The notes under the pieces: generated by a model
Database searches by the model: none
What the model was told of the DNA's origin: nothing
Seen by the model: only the letters and a program-made list of their open reading frames with translations
Shown here: one piece after another, positions 46,979 through 56,297 of the stretch
Numbering within the stretch: the first letter of the stretch is position 1
How the letters are laid out: every line of letters starts with the position of its first letter
Assembly (NCBI RefSeq): GCF_030687835.1
Contig: NZ_CP117449.1
Coordinates: 4,154,001 to 4,218,000 of the forward strand
From: Pseudomonas hefeiensis
Lineage (GTDB): Bacteria; Pseudomonadota; Gammaproteobacteria; Pseudomonadales; Pseudomonadaceae
Direction: 5' to 3'
DNA length: 64,000 nucleotides
Program-made: the position numbers and the translations under genes

Positions 46979-47002
46979 ACGCTCGCCAGTAATGGCGAGC
47001 GT
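46979..47002 (-). promoter_or_regulatory. Intercistronic hairpin between rbsB and rbsA
   Basis: ACGCTCGCCA pairs perfectly with TGGCGAGCGT around GTAA, with no T run after it. Such structures protect the 3' end of a binding-protein message and let it outnumber the transporter subunits. Confidence 0.6.
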
Positions 47003-47021
47003 CGTTGTGTCGCCAGAATAA

Positions 47022-47978
47022 CTACTGGGTCACCAGCTCGACCGGAGTTTCGATAACGCCGTTGGTGCCGCTGTCGACGGCTTCGCCCTTGAGGATCTTC
47101 AGGGCCGTCTCGATACCGAAAACAGCCTGCTTGGCGGCGAACTGGTCGGCAGTCGCCAGGACGCGACCATCCTTGAGCATGGGCTTGATGGCGTTGATGT
47201 TGTCGTAACCGACCACTTGCACCTTGCCCGCCTTGCCGGCAGCCCGAATGGCCGATACCGCGCCGACCGCCATGCTGTCGTTACCGGCCAACAGCGCCTT
47301 GATGTTCGGGTATTCGCTAAGCATCGAGGCGGCAACCTGATTGCCCTTGTTGATTTCCCAGTCGCCCGATTGCAGGGAGACGACCTTGATCTGCGCCGCT
47401 TCCATTGCATCCTTGAAGCCGGCCGTGCGCGCCTGGGCATTGGTGGTGGTGGACACGCCTTCGATGATACCGACTTCATCACCGGCCTTGAGCTGCTTGG
47501 CCAGGTACTCACCTACCAGGCGCGCGCCCTTGCGGTTGTCCGGGCCTACGAACGGCACAGTGATGTTTTTGCTTTTGACCACGGCCGGATCGAGCTGGTT
47601 GTCGATGTTGATCACGGTGATGCCGGCGTCGACGGCTTTCTTGATCACCGGCACCATGGCCTTGGAATCGGCCGGCGCGATGATGAGGGCATTGACCTTG
47701 GATACGATCATCTGCTCGACAATGCGGATCTGGTTGGCGGTGTCGGTTTCATCCTTGATCCCGTTGGAGATCAGATCGAAATCGGCGGAGTGTTCCTTCT
47801 GGTAGGCCTTGGCGCCGTCTTCCATGGTCAGGAAAAACTCGTTGGCCAGGGATTTCATGACCAGGGCAACCTTGGGTTTTTCCGGGGTCTGGGCAAATGC
47901 CGAAGAGAAAGGCAGCGCAGCGGATGCGGCCGCGAGCATGGCGACGGCGAGAAGGCGTCCAGCGAATGGCAACTTCAT
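47022..47978 (-). CDS. rbsB: Ribose-binding periplasmic protein
   Basis: This 318-residue protein has a signal peptide (MKLPFAGRLLAVAMLAAASAALPFSSAFA) and a type I periplasmic-binding fold: PKVALVMKSLANEFFLTM, NALIIAPADSKAMVPVI, INIDNQLDPAVV, VGYDNINAIKPM. It delivers ribose to RbsAC. It is the first gene of the operon, with a LacI-type palindrome about 90 bases upstream. Confidence 0.95.
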   Translation of the reverse strand: MKLPFAGRLLAVAMLAAASAALPFSSAFAQTPEKPKVALVMKSLANEFFLTMEDGAKAYQKEHSADFDLISNGIKDETDTANQIRIVEQMIVSKVNALIIAPADSKAMVPVIKKAVDAGITVINIDNQLDPAVVKSKNITVPFVGPDNRKGARLVGEYLAKQLKAGDEVGIIEGVSTTTNAQARTAGFKDAMEAAQIKVVSLQSGDWEINKGNQVAASMLSEYPNIKALLAGNDSMAVGAVSAIRAAGKAGKVQVVGYDNINAIKPMLKDGRVLATADQFAAKQAVFGIETALKILKGEAVDSGTNGVIETPVELVTQ

Positions 47979-48067
47979 GGGTTCACTCCGATTTTATGAT
48001 TATTTTGAGCAAAATCGTTGCACGGGAAGTCGTTCCACAGGCCGTCGCCAAGCATCAACGAAGGCTG

Positions 48068-48081
48068 CGCAAACGTTTGCG
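48068..48081. promoter_or_regulatory. rbsR: Probable RbsR operator
   Basis: CGCAAACGTTTGCG is a perfect 14-bp palindrome with the central CG and flanking AAAC/GTTT of LacI-family operators, upstream of rbsB. It very likely binds the RbsR encoded in the same operon. Confidence 0.75.
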
Positions 48082-48147
48082 TGAAGAGAACTATGGTAAA
48101 GCTTCCAGGATTTGTCAACGTGCGGATTTCACCGCAAGGCTGCGGGC

Positions 48148-48594
48148 TCAGACCGTCGTGTTGACCAGGGCACCCGAGCCGGAGCCCTTGGCCAGCTCTG
48201 TGATCAGATGGCCGGTGACCTCCAGCAACGCTCCGCTGGTGTCGGCAATCTGACCTTGTATCGCCATGACCGTCGAGGTTTTGGCTTCGGGTGTCGGATA
48301 GGCCTGCTTCTGCGCAGCAGCCAACTGTTGTTGCTGTTCTCTGAGCTGCTGTTGAAGCTCTTGCATGCGCTTGAGCAACACCTGCACGGCAATGCTTTGG
48401 GTGCTCCCGCTCTTTTCCGCCTTGCCTTCGGACGCAGGGCTCATGCTCGTACGGACCTGGCCTGGCGCCTGCGTCTGGCCGAGGGTCTCATCGGCTGCCT
48501 CGGCGCTCGCTTGGCTCAAGGCATTGAGCGTGGCCGCGGATTTGCCGCCGATGGTGACGGCAGCGGCATTTGGAAAGCCGACGGAAAACGACAT
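48148..48594 (-). CDS. Hypothetical coiled-coil protein
   Basis: This 148-residue protein has a small alanine/serine-rich N-terminal half (MSFSVGFPNAAAVTIGG), a glutamine-rich coiled coil (LLKRMQELQQQLREQQQQLAAAQKQ, about residues 75-98) and a helical end (GALLEVTGHLITELAKGSGSG). No signal peptide. It stands alone, divergent from the LexA-controlled operon. Function unknown. Confidence 0.75.
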   Translation of the reverse strand: MSFSVGFPNAAAVTIGGKSAATLNALSQASAEAADETLGQTQAPGQVRTSMSPASEGKAEKSGSTQSIAVQVLLKRMQELQQQLREQQQQLAAAQKQAYPTPEAKTSTVMAIQGQIADTSGALLEVTGHLITELAKGSGSGALVNTTV

Positions 48595-48744
48595 AACAAA
48601 ACTCCATGAATGAGATTCCTACAAAGGCCATCGACTGCTTGAGCGGCTTCTTTAGCTTAATTTTTCCTACACCAAAACGGAAAAAGCGTTGTCAGAGGAT
48701 TTTCTTGAATTTTAAGCAGTTGCGTAAATGCCTACGGTTAAATA

Positions 48745-48760
48745 CTGTACGCACGTACAG
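48745..48760 (+). promoter_or_regulatory. LexA box
   Basis: CTGTACGCACGTACAG fits the SOS consensus CTGT-N8-ACAG as a perfect palindrome. It lies 19 bases before the GTG start at 48779, where bound LexA would block transcription of the DUF1654-endA operon. Confidence 0.85.
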
Positions 48761-48778
48761 CTCAATAAGGATAATCCT

Positions 48779-49027
48779 GTGGCAACGCCGTCCGCTGCAA
48801 CTACCCCCTTAGATTCCTATACCCGTCTTGGCCTGCGGGTCTCGAAAATCATCAACGCCCCCACCGCACAAAAAGCCAAGGCGGCCCTGATCTTCCGGCT
48901 TCCCGAGGAGCCGGTGGATGAGTGGGAGCGCCTGCTGGAAGAAATCGACGAGAACGACAATGTGACCCTCGCCTATCGCGACGATGGCGGTGTGCAGGTG
49001 TTCTGGGTTGTGCCGAAGGAAGATTGA
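48779..49027 (+). CDS. DUF1654 protein, SOS-regulated
   Basis: This 82-residue protein carries SYTRLGLRVSKIINAPTAQKAKAALIFRLPEEP and then EWERLLEEIDENDNVTLAYRDDGGVQVFWV, the pattern of Pseudomonas DUF1654. GTG 48779 was chosen because AAGGA is upstream and the longer frame would read through the LexA box. It begins an operon with endonuclease I and is likely induced by DNA damage. Function unknown. Confidence 0.85.
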   Translation: MATPSAATTPLDSYTRLGLRVSKIINAPTAQKAKAALIFRLPEEPVDEWERLLEEIDENDNVTLAYRDDGGVQVFWVVPKED

Positions 49028-49032
49028 GTCAG

Positions 49033-49731
49033 ATGAGTGTTCGTTGTTTTGCTTTATTGCTTGTGATGGTCGCCATGGGCGCGCAAGCCGATGCGCCCCG
49101 TACATTCAGCGAGGCCAAGAAAGTCGCCTGGAAACTCTATGCCCCCCAATCCACCGAGTTCTACTGTGGCTGCAAATACTCCGGCAATCGCGTGAACCTG
49201 GCAGCCTGCGGTTATGTGCCGCGCAAAAACGCCAATCGCGCCGCGCGTATCGAGTGGGAACATATCGTCCCGGCGTGGCAGATCGGTCATCAGCGTCAAT
49301 GCTGGCAACAAGGCGGGCGGAAGAATTGCACCCGCCACGACCCGGTCTATCAACGGGCCGAGGCCGACCTTCATAATCTGGTGCCCAGCATCGGGGAAGT
49401 GAACGGCGACCGCAGCAACTTCAGCTTTGGCTGGCTACCAACGCAGAAGGGCCAGTACGGCTCGTGCCTGACCCAGGTGGATTTCAAGGCCAAGAAAGTC
49501 ATGCCCCGCCCTTCCATCCGTGGAATGATCGCCCGGACGTATTTCTACATGAGCAAGCAATACGGCCTGCGCCTCTCGAAACAGGACCGGCGCCTGTATG
49601 AAGCCTGGGACAAGACCTACCCGGTACAGAGCTGGGAGCGCCAGCGCAACCAGAGCGTGGCGTGCGTGATGGGACGTGGAAACGAGTTCGTAGGCTCGGT
49701 GAATTTGAAGGCCTGCACCTCGCATTTGTGA
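49033..49731 (+). CDS. endA: Endonuclease I, periplasmic or secreted DNase
   Basis: This 232-residue protein has a signal peptide (VRCFALLLVMVAMGAQA) and the EndA/NucM core: YCGCKY, RIEWEHIVPAW (catalytic His), DLHNLVPSIGEVNGDRSN, and a C-terminal cysteine. It cuts double-stranded DNA outside the cytoplasm and matures by disulfide bonds. It begins 5 bp after the DUF1654 gene, so it shares the LexA box; a DNA-damage-induced extracellular DNase could aid nutrient or DNA scavenging. Confidence 0.95.
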   Translation: MSVRCFALLLVMVAMGAQADAPRTFSEAKKVAWKLYAPQSTEFYCGCKYSGNRVNLAACGYVPRKNANRAARIEWEHIVPAWQIGHQRQCWQQGGRKNCTRHDPVYQRAEADLHNLVPSIGEVNGDRSNFSFGWLPTQKGQYGSCLTQVDFKAKKVMPRPSIRGMIARTYFYMSKQYGLRLSKQDRRLYEAWDKTYPVQSWERQRNQSVACVMGRGNEFVGSVNLKACTSHL

Positions 49732-49745
49732 ACAACGCAAATCAA

Positions 49746-49834
49746 CTGTGGGAGCGAGCTTGCTCGCGATAGCCTGTCCGTCAACATCAACGTTGGCTGA
49801 TCCACTGCTATCGCGAGCAGGCTCGCTCCCACAG
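49746..49834. repeat. REPIN (inverted pair of Pseudomonas REP sequences)
   Basis: CTGTGGGAGCGAGCTTGCTCGCGAT and its near-complement face each other across about 40 bases, after endA. It is typical of RAYT-mobilised REPINs and may double as a terminator. Confidence 0.9.
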
Positions 49835-49871
49835 GTTTTGTGGCTTAACGGACTTTTCTATTCTGCGTGGC

Positions 49872-50228
49872 TTATTGAGCGGGCGGGTAATCCACCACCA
49901 GCGACTCGATGTTGCGCTTTTTCGCTCGAACCAGGGCGGCGTTCAATTGCTCCTGTTTCGCCTCGGCTTCAGCCTTTGAATTGAAAGGCCCGACCAGAAC
50001 CCGGTCCTTGCCATTCTCTTTCACCACGCTTGATACAAAACTGTGCTCGATGAGCCAGGCGGTCAGGTCACTGACAGCCTGCGGGATCTCGCCACGGACC
50101 TCGACCCCCCACTGCGGCGCAGCGACGGCTGGCGCGGAGGTCGCCGCCGGCTTCGGCGTTTCGACATCACGCCCTTCACCGCATCCTGCCAGCGCCAATA
50201 CCGCGATTACCCAAGCCAATTTGCGCAC
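49872..50228 (-). CDS. SPOR-domain lipoprotein
   Basis: This 118-residue protein has a lipoprotein signal (RKLAWVIAVLALAGC) and a proline/alanine linker. A C-terminal SPOR domain follows (WGVEVRGEIPQAVSDLTAWLIEHSF, DRVLVGPFNSKAEAEAKQEQL). SPOR domains bind denuded septal peptidoglycan. The GTG start at 50228 is preceded by GGGG with good spacing and gives a standard lipoprotein N-terminus; an ATG seven codons upstream lacks a site. Confidence 0.85.
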   Translation of the reverse strand: MRKLAWVIAVLALAGCGEGRDVETPKPAATSAPAVAAPQWGVEVRGEIPQAVSDLTAWLIEHSFVSSVVKENGKDRVLVGPFNSKAEAEAKQEQLNAALVRAKKRNIESLVVDYPPAQ

Positions 50229-50474
50229 AACGTTTACCCCGGAAGACATGGAGCGGGGATTTTAGCACTCAAGCCTGCCAAAACGCCGCAAACAGTGCTC
50301 AAAACACGAGAAACCTGCACGGCGTCTCTGTATAGTCGCACCCTGGGAATTAATGCTGCGTCTGCGCGTCAGAAAGAGGCACCCACATTGTGACACTTGG
50401 CACTAATCTATAAGCAGTACCGACATCTGCACTGCCTGAATCAGGTGCCCTATAAAGCAATCAAGGAGAACACC

Positions 50475-50669
50475 ATGCTGATACTCACCCGCAAAGTCGG
50501 TGAAAGCATAAACATTGGTGACGACATCACGATCACCATTCTGGGCGTTAGCGGCCAACAAGTCCGTATCGGCATCAACGCGCCAAAGAACGTTGCGGTG
50601 CACCGCGAAGAAATCTATCAGCGTATTCAGGCGGGCCTTACCGCCCCCGACAAGCCGCAAACGCCCTGA
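50475..50669 (+). CDS. rsmE: CsrA-family RNA-binding regulator, RsmE type
   Basis: This 64-residue protein ([24 protein letters not shown]) with [13 protein letters not shown] matches RsmE of P. fluorescens rather than RsmA; it has the extended TAPDKPQTP tail. It binds ANGGA motifs in leaders, represses secondary-metabolism genes and is sequestered by RsmX/Y/Z RNAs. CAAGGAGAA precedes the ATG and itself contains AGGA, which allows self-repression. Confidence 0.95.
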   Translation: MLILTRKVGESINIGDDITITILGVSGQQVRIGINAPKNVAVHREEIYQRIQAGLTAPDKPQTP

Positions 50670-50869
50670 GCCCTGTAGCAGTCCGTAGCCAGCCCGTATG
50701 CATCGTCGCAAGGCTGGCTAAAGATTCATGCCGACCGTCCTCTCCCCCCTGCTCCATCCCGCCCATGATTTTTTCGTCCACCCCGTCAAACCGATACTAA
50801 TGACATTGCTCATAGCATGGCTGTCAGACGTTTCGTTTTAATGGCGACGAAGCAGGTATTCATGAAGGG

Positions 50870-51325
50870 TCAACCCAGCCTCACGCCGCGAGCCATTCCT
50901 GTGGCAGCGACCACCATCAGTACCAGCAACAAGGCTTCAATGTGGCTGATCCGCGCAAACCGGCCGGCTTTTGAAGGATCGATCGCACGCCCTTTACCCA
51001 GTGCCATCCGCCACTTTATCAAGGCGATCATCGGCGCGACTTCAAGCAACAGAATCAGCACGAACAAGGTCATCTTCAGGTGAAACAGCGGCTGGTGCAG
51101 GTAATAGTCCGTGCCTTTTTCGAAGCCGCCGAAAGCTCGCATCCCACCGGTCACCAGCAGGACCACCGCCGATAGCCCCCACAGGTTGTCCGCCATCAAG
51201 ACATTTCGAACCGCGTCCATACCGCCCGCCAGGCGTCGAAGCGCTGTGCCACGGGCAAGTACCGCCCAGAACCCCAAGGCGAACGCCAGAAGATGAATTG
51301 CCGCGAGAGACCAATGAGCCAACAT
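50870..51325 (-). CDS. DUF2214 family membrane protein
   Basis: This 151-residue protein has four hydrophobic helices (AAIHLLAFALGFWAVLA; LWGLSAVVLLVTGG; KMTLFVLILLLEVAPMIAL; ALLLVLMVVAATGMA). This is the DUF2214 pattern; its function is unknown. A GAGTCCTCC sequence precedes the ATG. It is alone between rsmE and cysS. Confidence 0.8.
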   Translation of the reverse strand: MLAHWSLAAIHLLAFALGFWAVLARGTALRRLAGGMDAVRNVLMADNLWGLSAVVLLVTGGMRAFGGFEKGTDYYLHQPLFHLKMTLFVLILLLEVAPMIALIKWRMALGKGRAIDPSKAGRFARISHIEALLLVLMVVAATGMARGVRLG

Positions 51326-51409
51326 GGAGGACTCCTGTCAGAGGATGTCGAATTGACCTGACAGTACTAGCTCATAACAGGGTGATTGCCAGGATTGGCA
51401 TGCAAAAAA

Positions 51410-51501
51410 CTGTGGGAGCGAGCCTGCTCGCGATAGCGGTGTATCAGTCGACAACAATGTTGTCTGACACTCCGTCATCGCGAGCAGGCTCGCTCCCACA
51501 G
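51410..51501. repeat. REPIN
   Basis: CTGTGGGAGCGAGCCTGCTCGCGAT and its inverse flank a spacer of about 40 bases, at the 3' end of cysS. Confidence 0.9.
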
Positions 51502-51519
51502 TGGGTATTGCGTAAGGAC

Positions 51520-52902
51520 TCAGTCAGCCAAACGCCAGGTCGTCCCGCCCTTGCCGTCTTCCAGCACCACGCCCATGGCAGTGAGCTGGTCGCGGATGCG
51601 GTCGGATTCGGCCCAGTCCTTGTTGGCGCGCGCAGTCAGGCGTGCCTGGATCAACGCCTCGACCTCGGCGGCGTCCACGCGACCTTCGGCACCGGCCTGA
51701 AGGAAATCATCCGCCTCAAGCTGCAACACACCCAGCACGTCAGCCAACTCTTTCAGACGCGCCGCCAAGCCCGCCGCCGCGTTGAGATCGCTCTCACGCA
51801 GACGATTGATCTCGCGCACCATCTCGAACAGCACCGCGCAGGCTTCCGGCGTGCCGAAGTCGTCGTTCATCACGTCGGTGAAACGCGCGACAAAGGCTTC
51901 GCCACCGGCGGCCGGCACCTTCGGCAAGCCCTTCAACGCGTGGTAGAACCGCTCCAGGGCGCCCTTGGCGTCCTTGAGATTGTCTTCCGAATAGTTGATG
52001 GCGCTGCGATAGTGACTGGACACCAGCAGGTAACGCACGACTTCCGGGTGGTACTTGTCGAGCACGTCGCGGATGGTGAAGAAGTTGTTCAAGGACTTGG
52101 ACATCTTCTCGCCGTTGATGCGGATCATGCCGCAATGCATCCACGCATTGGCGTAGGTCTTGCCGGTGGCCGCTTCGCTTTGGGCGATTTCGTTTTCGTG
52201 GTGCGGGAATTCCAGGTCGCTGCCGCCGCCATGAATGTCGAAGGTCTCGCCCAGGCAGCAGGTGGACATCACCGAGCATTCGATGTGCCAGCCCGGACGT
52301 CCGGCGCCCCACGGCGACTCCCAGCTCGGTTCGCCCGGTTTGGCGGCTTTCCACAGCACGAAGTCCAGCGGGTCCTGTTTCGACTCGTCGACTTCGATGC
52401 GCGCGCCGATCCGCAAGTCTTCGATTTTCTTGCGCGACAGTTTGCCGTAGCCCATGAACTTGGCGACGCGGTAGTACACGTCACCGTTGCCCGGTGCGTA
52501 GGCATAGCCCTTGTCGATCAAGGTCTGGATCATCGCCAGCATGCCTGGGATGTGGTCCGTGGCACGCGGCTCCAGGTCCGGCTTGAGGATATTGAGGCGC
52601 GCCTCGTCCTCGTGCATGGCCTTGATCATGCGTTCGGTCAGCGCATCGTAAGGCTCACCGTTTTCCCGGGCACGGTTGATGATCTTGTCTTCGATGTCGG
52701 TGATGTTGCGCACGTAGGTCAGGTCATAACCGCTGAAACGCAACCAGCGGGTCACCAGGTCGAAAGCGACCATGCTGCGACCATGGCCGATGTGGCAGTA
52801 GTCGTACACGGTCATGCCGCAGACGTACATGCGAACCTTGTTACCGTCCAGCGGCTTGAAAACTTCTTTGCTCTTGGTGAGCGTGTTGTAGATCGTAAGC
52901 AC
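51520..52902 (-). CDS. cysS: Cysteinyl-tRNA synthetase
   Basis: This 460-residue class I synthetase has [20 protein letters not shown] (zinc-binding Cys and HIGH), WHIECSVMS (zinc ligand Cys), [19 protein letters not shown] and a C-terminal anticodon domain. Normal length. It follows glnS by about 20 bp on the same strand. Confidence 0.97.
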   Translation of the reverse strand: MLTIYNTLTKSKEVFKPLDGNKVRMYVCGMTVYDYCHIGHGRSMVAFDLVTRWLRFSGYDLTYVRNITDIEDKIINRARENGEPYDALTERMIKAMHEDEARLNILKPDLEPRATDHIPGMLAMIQTLIDKGYAYAPGNGDVYYRVAKFMGYGKLSRKKIEDLRIGARIEVDESKQDPLDFVLWKAAKPGEPSWESPWGAGRPGWHIECSVMSTCCLGETFDIHGGGSDLEFPHHENEIAQSEAATGKTYANAWMHCGMIRINGEKMSKSLNNFFTIRDVLDKYHPEVVRYLLVSSHYRSAINYSEDNLKDAKGALERFYHALKGLPKVPAAGGEAFVARFTDVMNDDFGTPEACAVLFEMVREINRLRESDLNAAAGLAARLKELADVLGVLQLEADDFLQAGAEGRVDAAEVEALIQARLTARANKDWAESDRIRDQLTAMGVVLEDGKGGTTWRLAD

Positions 52903-52923
52903 AGGGTTTCCCTTAAGACTTGA

Positions 52924-54621
52924 TCACTGACCCCAGGAATCGCGCAAGGTCACGGTACGGTTGAATACCGGACGACCGGGTTTCGAGTCCTTGATATCCG
53001 CGCAGAAGTAACCTTCACGCTCGAACTGGAAACGGTCTTCCGGCTGTGCGTTGCCCAGCGAAGGCTCGGCACGACAACCAGTGAGTACTTGCAGGGAGTC
53101 AGGGTTGATGTTGTCCAGGAAGCTGGCGCTGTCCTCGGCCTTTTCAGGGTTCGGCGAACGGAACAGGCGATCGTACAAGCGCACTTCGCACTCGACGCTG
53201 GCAGCGGCCGGCACCCAGTGGACCACGCCCTTGACCTTGCGACCTTCCGGGTTCTTGCCCAGGGTCTCAGGATCGTACGAGCAATGCAGTTCGACGATGT
53301 TGCCATCGGCGTCCTTGATCGCTTCGTCGGCGCGGATCACGTAGCTGCCGCGCAGGCGCACTTCACCGGCCGGCTCCAGGCGTTTGTAGCCTTTTGGCGG
53401 CTCTTCCATGAAGTCTTCACGGTCGATATAGATTTCCCGAGCGAACGGCAGAACGCGCACGCCCATGTCTTCTTTCGGGTGGCAAGGCAACTCGAGGTTC
53501 TCGACTTTGTCTTGCGGGTAATTGGTGATCACCACTTTCAACGGACGCAATACGCACATGGCGCGTGGGGCGCTGTGGTCGAGGTCGTCGCGGATGCTGA
53601 ATTCGAGCATGCCGAAGTCCACCACGCCGTCGGAACGGTTGGTGCCGACCATCTCGCAGAAGTTGCGGATCGATTTTGGCGTGTAGCCACGACGACGGAA
53701 ACCCGACAGCGTCGACATGCGCGGGTCATCCCAGCCGTTGACGTGCTTTTCGTCCACCAGTTGCTTGAGCTTGCGCTTGCTGGTGATGGTGTAGTTCAGG
53801 TTCAGGCGGCTGAATTCGTACTGGCGCGGCTGAGCCGGCACCGGCAGGTGCTCCAGGAACCACTCGTATAAAGGACGGTGGCTTTCGAACTCCAGGGTGC
53901 AGATCGAGTGAGTGATGCCTTCGATGGCGTCCGACTGACCGTGGGTGAAGTCATAGTTGGGGTAGATGCACCATTTGTCGCCGGTCTGGTGGTGATGGGC
54001 ATGACGGATGCGGTACATGATCGGGTCGCGCAGGTTCATGTTCGGCGAGGCCATGTCGATCTTCGCGCGCAGCACCCGTGCGCCGTCCGCGAATTCGCCG
54101 GCGCGCATGCGGGCGAACAGGTCCAGGTTCTCCTCCACACTGCGATCACGGAACGGGCTGTCCTTGCCCGGCTCGGTCAGGCTGCCACGGTACTCCTTGG
54201 CCTGCTCGGGGGTCAGGTCGCACACGTAGGCCTTGCCGGCCTTGATCAGCTCCACCGCCCAGTCGTGCAACTGGTCGAAATATTGCGAGGCATAGCGCAC
54301 CTCACCGGCCCATTCAAAACCCAGCCATTTAACGTCGCTTTCGATCGCGTCGATGTACTCCTGGTCTTCCTTGGCCGGGTTGGTGTCGTCAAAACGCAAG
54401 TGCGTGACGCCGCCAAACTCCTGGGCCAGACCGAAGTTCACGCAAATCGACTTGGCGTGACCGATGTGCAGGTAGCCGTTGGGCTCCGGCGGAAAGCGGG
54501 TGACGATCTGCGTGTGCTTACCCGAATCCAGGTCCGCCTGGATGATCGGGCGCAGGAAATTGACCGGCACGGCCGGGCCGGTCTTGGAATTCGAGGTAGG
54601 GTCGACAGTGGGCTTGCTCAT
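52924..54621 (-). CDS. glnS: Glutaminyl-tRNA synthetase
   Basis: This 565-residue class I synthetase has [21 protein letters not shown] (HIGH), [18 protein letters not shown], and the KMSKS equivalent [11 protein letters not shown], then two beta-barrel anticodon domains. ATG 54621 gives the standard start (MSKPTVDP); the upstream frame is not supported. It is divergent from ppiB. Confidence 0.97.
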   Translation of the reverse strand: MSKPTVDPTSNSKTGPAVPVNFLRPIIQADLDSGKHTQIVTRFPPEPNGYLHIGHAKSICVNFGLAQEFGGVTHLRFDDTNPAKEDQEYIDAIESDVKWLGFEWAGEVRYASQYFDQLHDWAVELIKAGKAYVCDLTPEQAKEYRGSLTEPGKDSPFRDRSVEENLDLFARMRAGEFADGARVLRAKIDMASPNMNLRDPIMYRIRHAHHHQTGDKWCIYPNYDFTHGQSDAIEGITHSICTLEFESHRPLYEWFLEHLPVPAQPRQYEFSRLNLNYTITSKRKLKQLVDEKHVNGWDDPRMSTLSGFRRRGYTPKSIRNFCEMVGTNRSDGVVDFGMLEFSIRDDLDHSAPRAMCVLRPLKVVITNYPQDKVENLELPCHPKEDMGVRVLPFAREIYIDREDFMEEPPKGYKRLEPAGEVRLRGSYVIRADEAIKDADGNIVELHCSYDPETLGKNPEGRKVKGVVHWVPAAASVECEVRLYDRLFRSPNPEKAEDSASFLDNINPDSLQVLTGCRAEPSLGNAQPEDRFQFEREGYFCADIKDSKPGRPVFNRTVTLRDSWGQ

Positions 54622-54870
54622 AGGATCCTTGAACGTACAAGTGCGCGGCCGGGTGCGGCCTGATAAATCAAAGCCCGTATCATAGCCGATGCTGTCAAGC
54701 ACCTGACAGGCCAGGCCGGCAAACGATTGAATTTAATCGACCGGCAGATGAAAAACCGCCTCGAAAAACCCGCTCGGCGCGCTAAACTGCCCAGCCTGGC
54801 CGATTACAGCCAGACCGGTTGCGGGCCACAAAGCCCCGAAACCCACGAATTCCTTGAAAGAGTAGCGATC

Positions 54871-55374
54871 ATGACTCAAGTCAAACTGACCACCAACCAC
54901 GGCGACATCGTCCTGCAACTGAACGCCGAGAAGGCACCGATCACCGTTGCCAACTTCGTTGAATACGTCAAGGCCGGCCACTACGAAAACACCGTTTTCC
55001 ACCGTGTCATCGGTAATTTCATGATCCAGGGCGGCGGTTTCGAGCCCGGCATGAAAGAAAAGAAAGACAAGCGCCCGAGCATCCAGAACGAAGCCGACAA
55101 CGGTCTGGCGAACGAGAAGTACAGCGTCGCCATGGCCCGTACCATGGAGCCGCATTCGGCTTCCGCGCAGTTCTTCATCAACGTGGCCGACAACAGCTTC
55201 CTGAACCACAGTGGCAAGACCACCCAGGGTTGGGGTTATGCGGTGTTCGGCAAAGTGGTTGAAGGCACCGACGTGGTCGACAAGATCAAAGGCGTGTCCA
55301 CCACGTCCAAGGCCGGCCACCAGGACGTGCCAGCAGAAGACGTGATCATCGAGAAAGCCGAGATCATTGAGTGA
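54871..55374 (+). CDS. ppiB: Peptidyl-prolyl cis-trans isomerase B (cyclophilin type)
   Basis: This 167-residue cytoplasmic cyclophilin reads [29 protein letters not shown]. It contains [20 protein letters not shown] (active-site Arg), [21 protein letters not shown] and [11 protein letters not shown]. It speeds proline isomerisation in protein folding. The upstream frame to 54727 is not supported. Its stop overlaps the lpxH start (GTGA). Confidence 0.96.
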   Translation: MTQVKLTTNHGDIVLQLNAEKAPITVANFVEYVKAGHYENTVFHRVIGNFMIQGGGFEPGMKEKKDKRPSIQNEADNGLANEKYSVAMARTMEPHSASAQFFINVADNSFLNHSGKTTQGWGYAVFGKVVEGTDVVDKIKGVSTTSKAGHQDVPAEDVIIEKAEIIE

Positions 55375-56120
55375 TACTGCTGATTTCAGATTTGCATCTG
55401 GAAGAGGAGCGCCCGGACATTACCCGGGCGTTTCTGGATTTGATCGCCACACGCGCCCGCTCGGCGCAAGCGTTGTACATTCTGGGCGACTTTTTTGAAG
55501 CCTGGATCGGCGACGATGCCATGACGCCGTTCCAGCGTTCCATCTGCCAGGCCCTGCGCGAATTGAGCGACAGTGGCACGGCCATTTTCCTGATGCACGG
55601 CAATCGCGACTTCATGCTGGGGCAGGCCTTCTGCAAAGCGGCCGGCTGCACCCTGCTCAAGGACCCCAGTGTCGTGCAGTTCAACGGCGAACCGGTGCTG
55701 CTGATGCACGGCGACAGCCTCTGCACCCGCGACGAAGGTTATATGAAATTGCGGCGCTGGCTGCGCAACCCGGTCACGCTGTTCATCCTGCGCAACCTGC
55801 CATTGGCCAGCCGCCGGAAACTGGCGCGCAAACTGCGCAACGAAAGCCGCACGCAGACGCGGATGAAAGCCAACGACATCGTCGACGTCACGCCGGAGGA
55901 AATTCCGCGGATCATGCACGAGTATGGCGTGAAGACCTTGATCCACGGCCACACCCATCGCCCGGCCATCCATAAGCTGCAACTGGGCGAACATGCCGCC
56001 CGGCGCATTGTGCTGGGCGATTGGGACAAGCAAGGCTGGGCGTTGCAGGTGGATGAACAGGGGTTTGCCCTGGCGCCGTTTGGTTTTGGCAATGCGCAGT
56101 TGGCGTTGCCAAGCAACTGA
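55371..56120 (+). CDS. lpxH: UDP-2,3-diacylglucosamine hydrolase
   Basis: This 249-residue lipid A enzyme releases UMP to give lipid X. It has the metallophosphoesterase motifs [46 protein letters not shown] and [12 protein letters not shown]. It starts at GTG 55371, coupled to ppiB. Normal length and membrane-peripheral. Confidence 0.96.
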   Translation: MILLISDLHLEEERPDITRAFLDLIATRARSAQALYILGDFFEAWIGDDAMTPFQRSICQALRELSDSGTAIFLMHGNRDFMLGQAFCKAAGCTLLKDPSVVQFNGEPVLLMHGDSLCTRDEGYMKLRRWLRNPVTLFILRNLPLASRRKLARKLRNESRTQTRMKANDIVDVTPEEIPRIMHEYGVKTLIHGHTHRPAIHKLQLGEHAARRIVLGDWDKQGWALQVDEQGFALAPFGFGNAQLALPSN

Positions 56121-56137
56121 AGAACGCAGATACCCCT

Positions 56138-56286
56138 TGTGGGAGCGAGCTTGTGGGAGCAAAGCTTGCTCGCGATGAACGATGACACAGTCTTGTAGTG
56201 GAACCGTGTCGCCCGCATCGCGAGCAAGCTTTGCTCCCACAGGCTCTGTCCCACAGGCTCGCTCCCATAGGCTCGCTCCCATAGGG
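56138..56286. repeat. Compound REP cluster
   Basis: A REPIN-like pair is interrupted or extended by extra half-copies (TGTGGGAGCGAGCTTGTGGGAGCAAAGC on one side; several GGCTCGCTCCCATAG units on the other). It looks like a REPIN rearranged by partial duplications, between lpxH and the convergent emrB. Confidence 0.85.
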
Positions 56287-56297
56287 GTGTATTGGAT

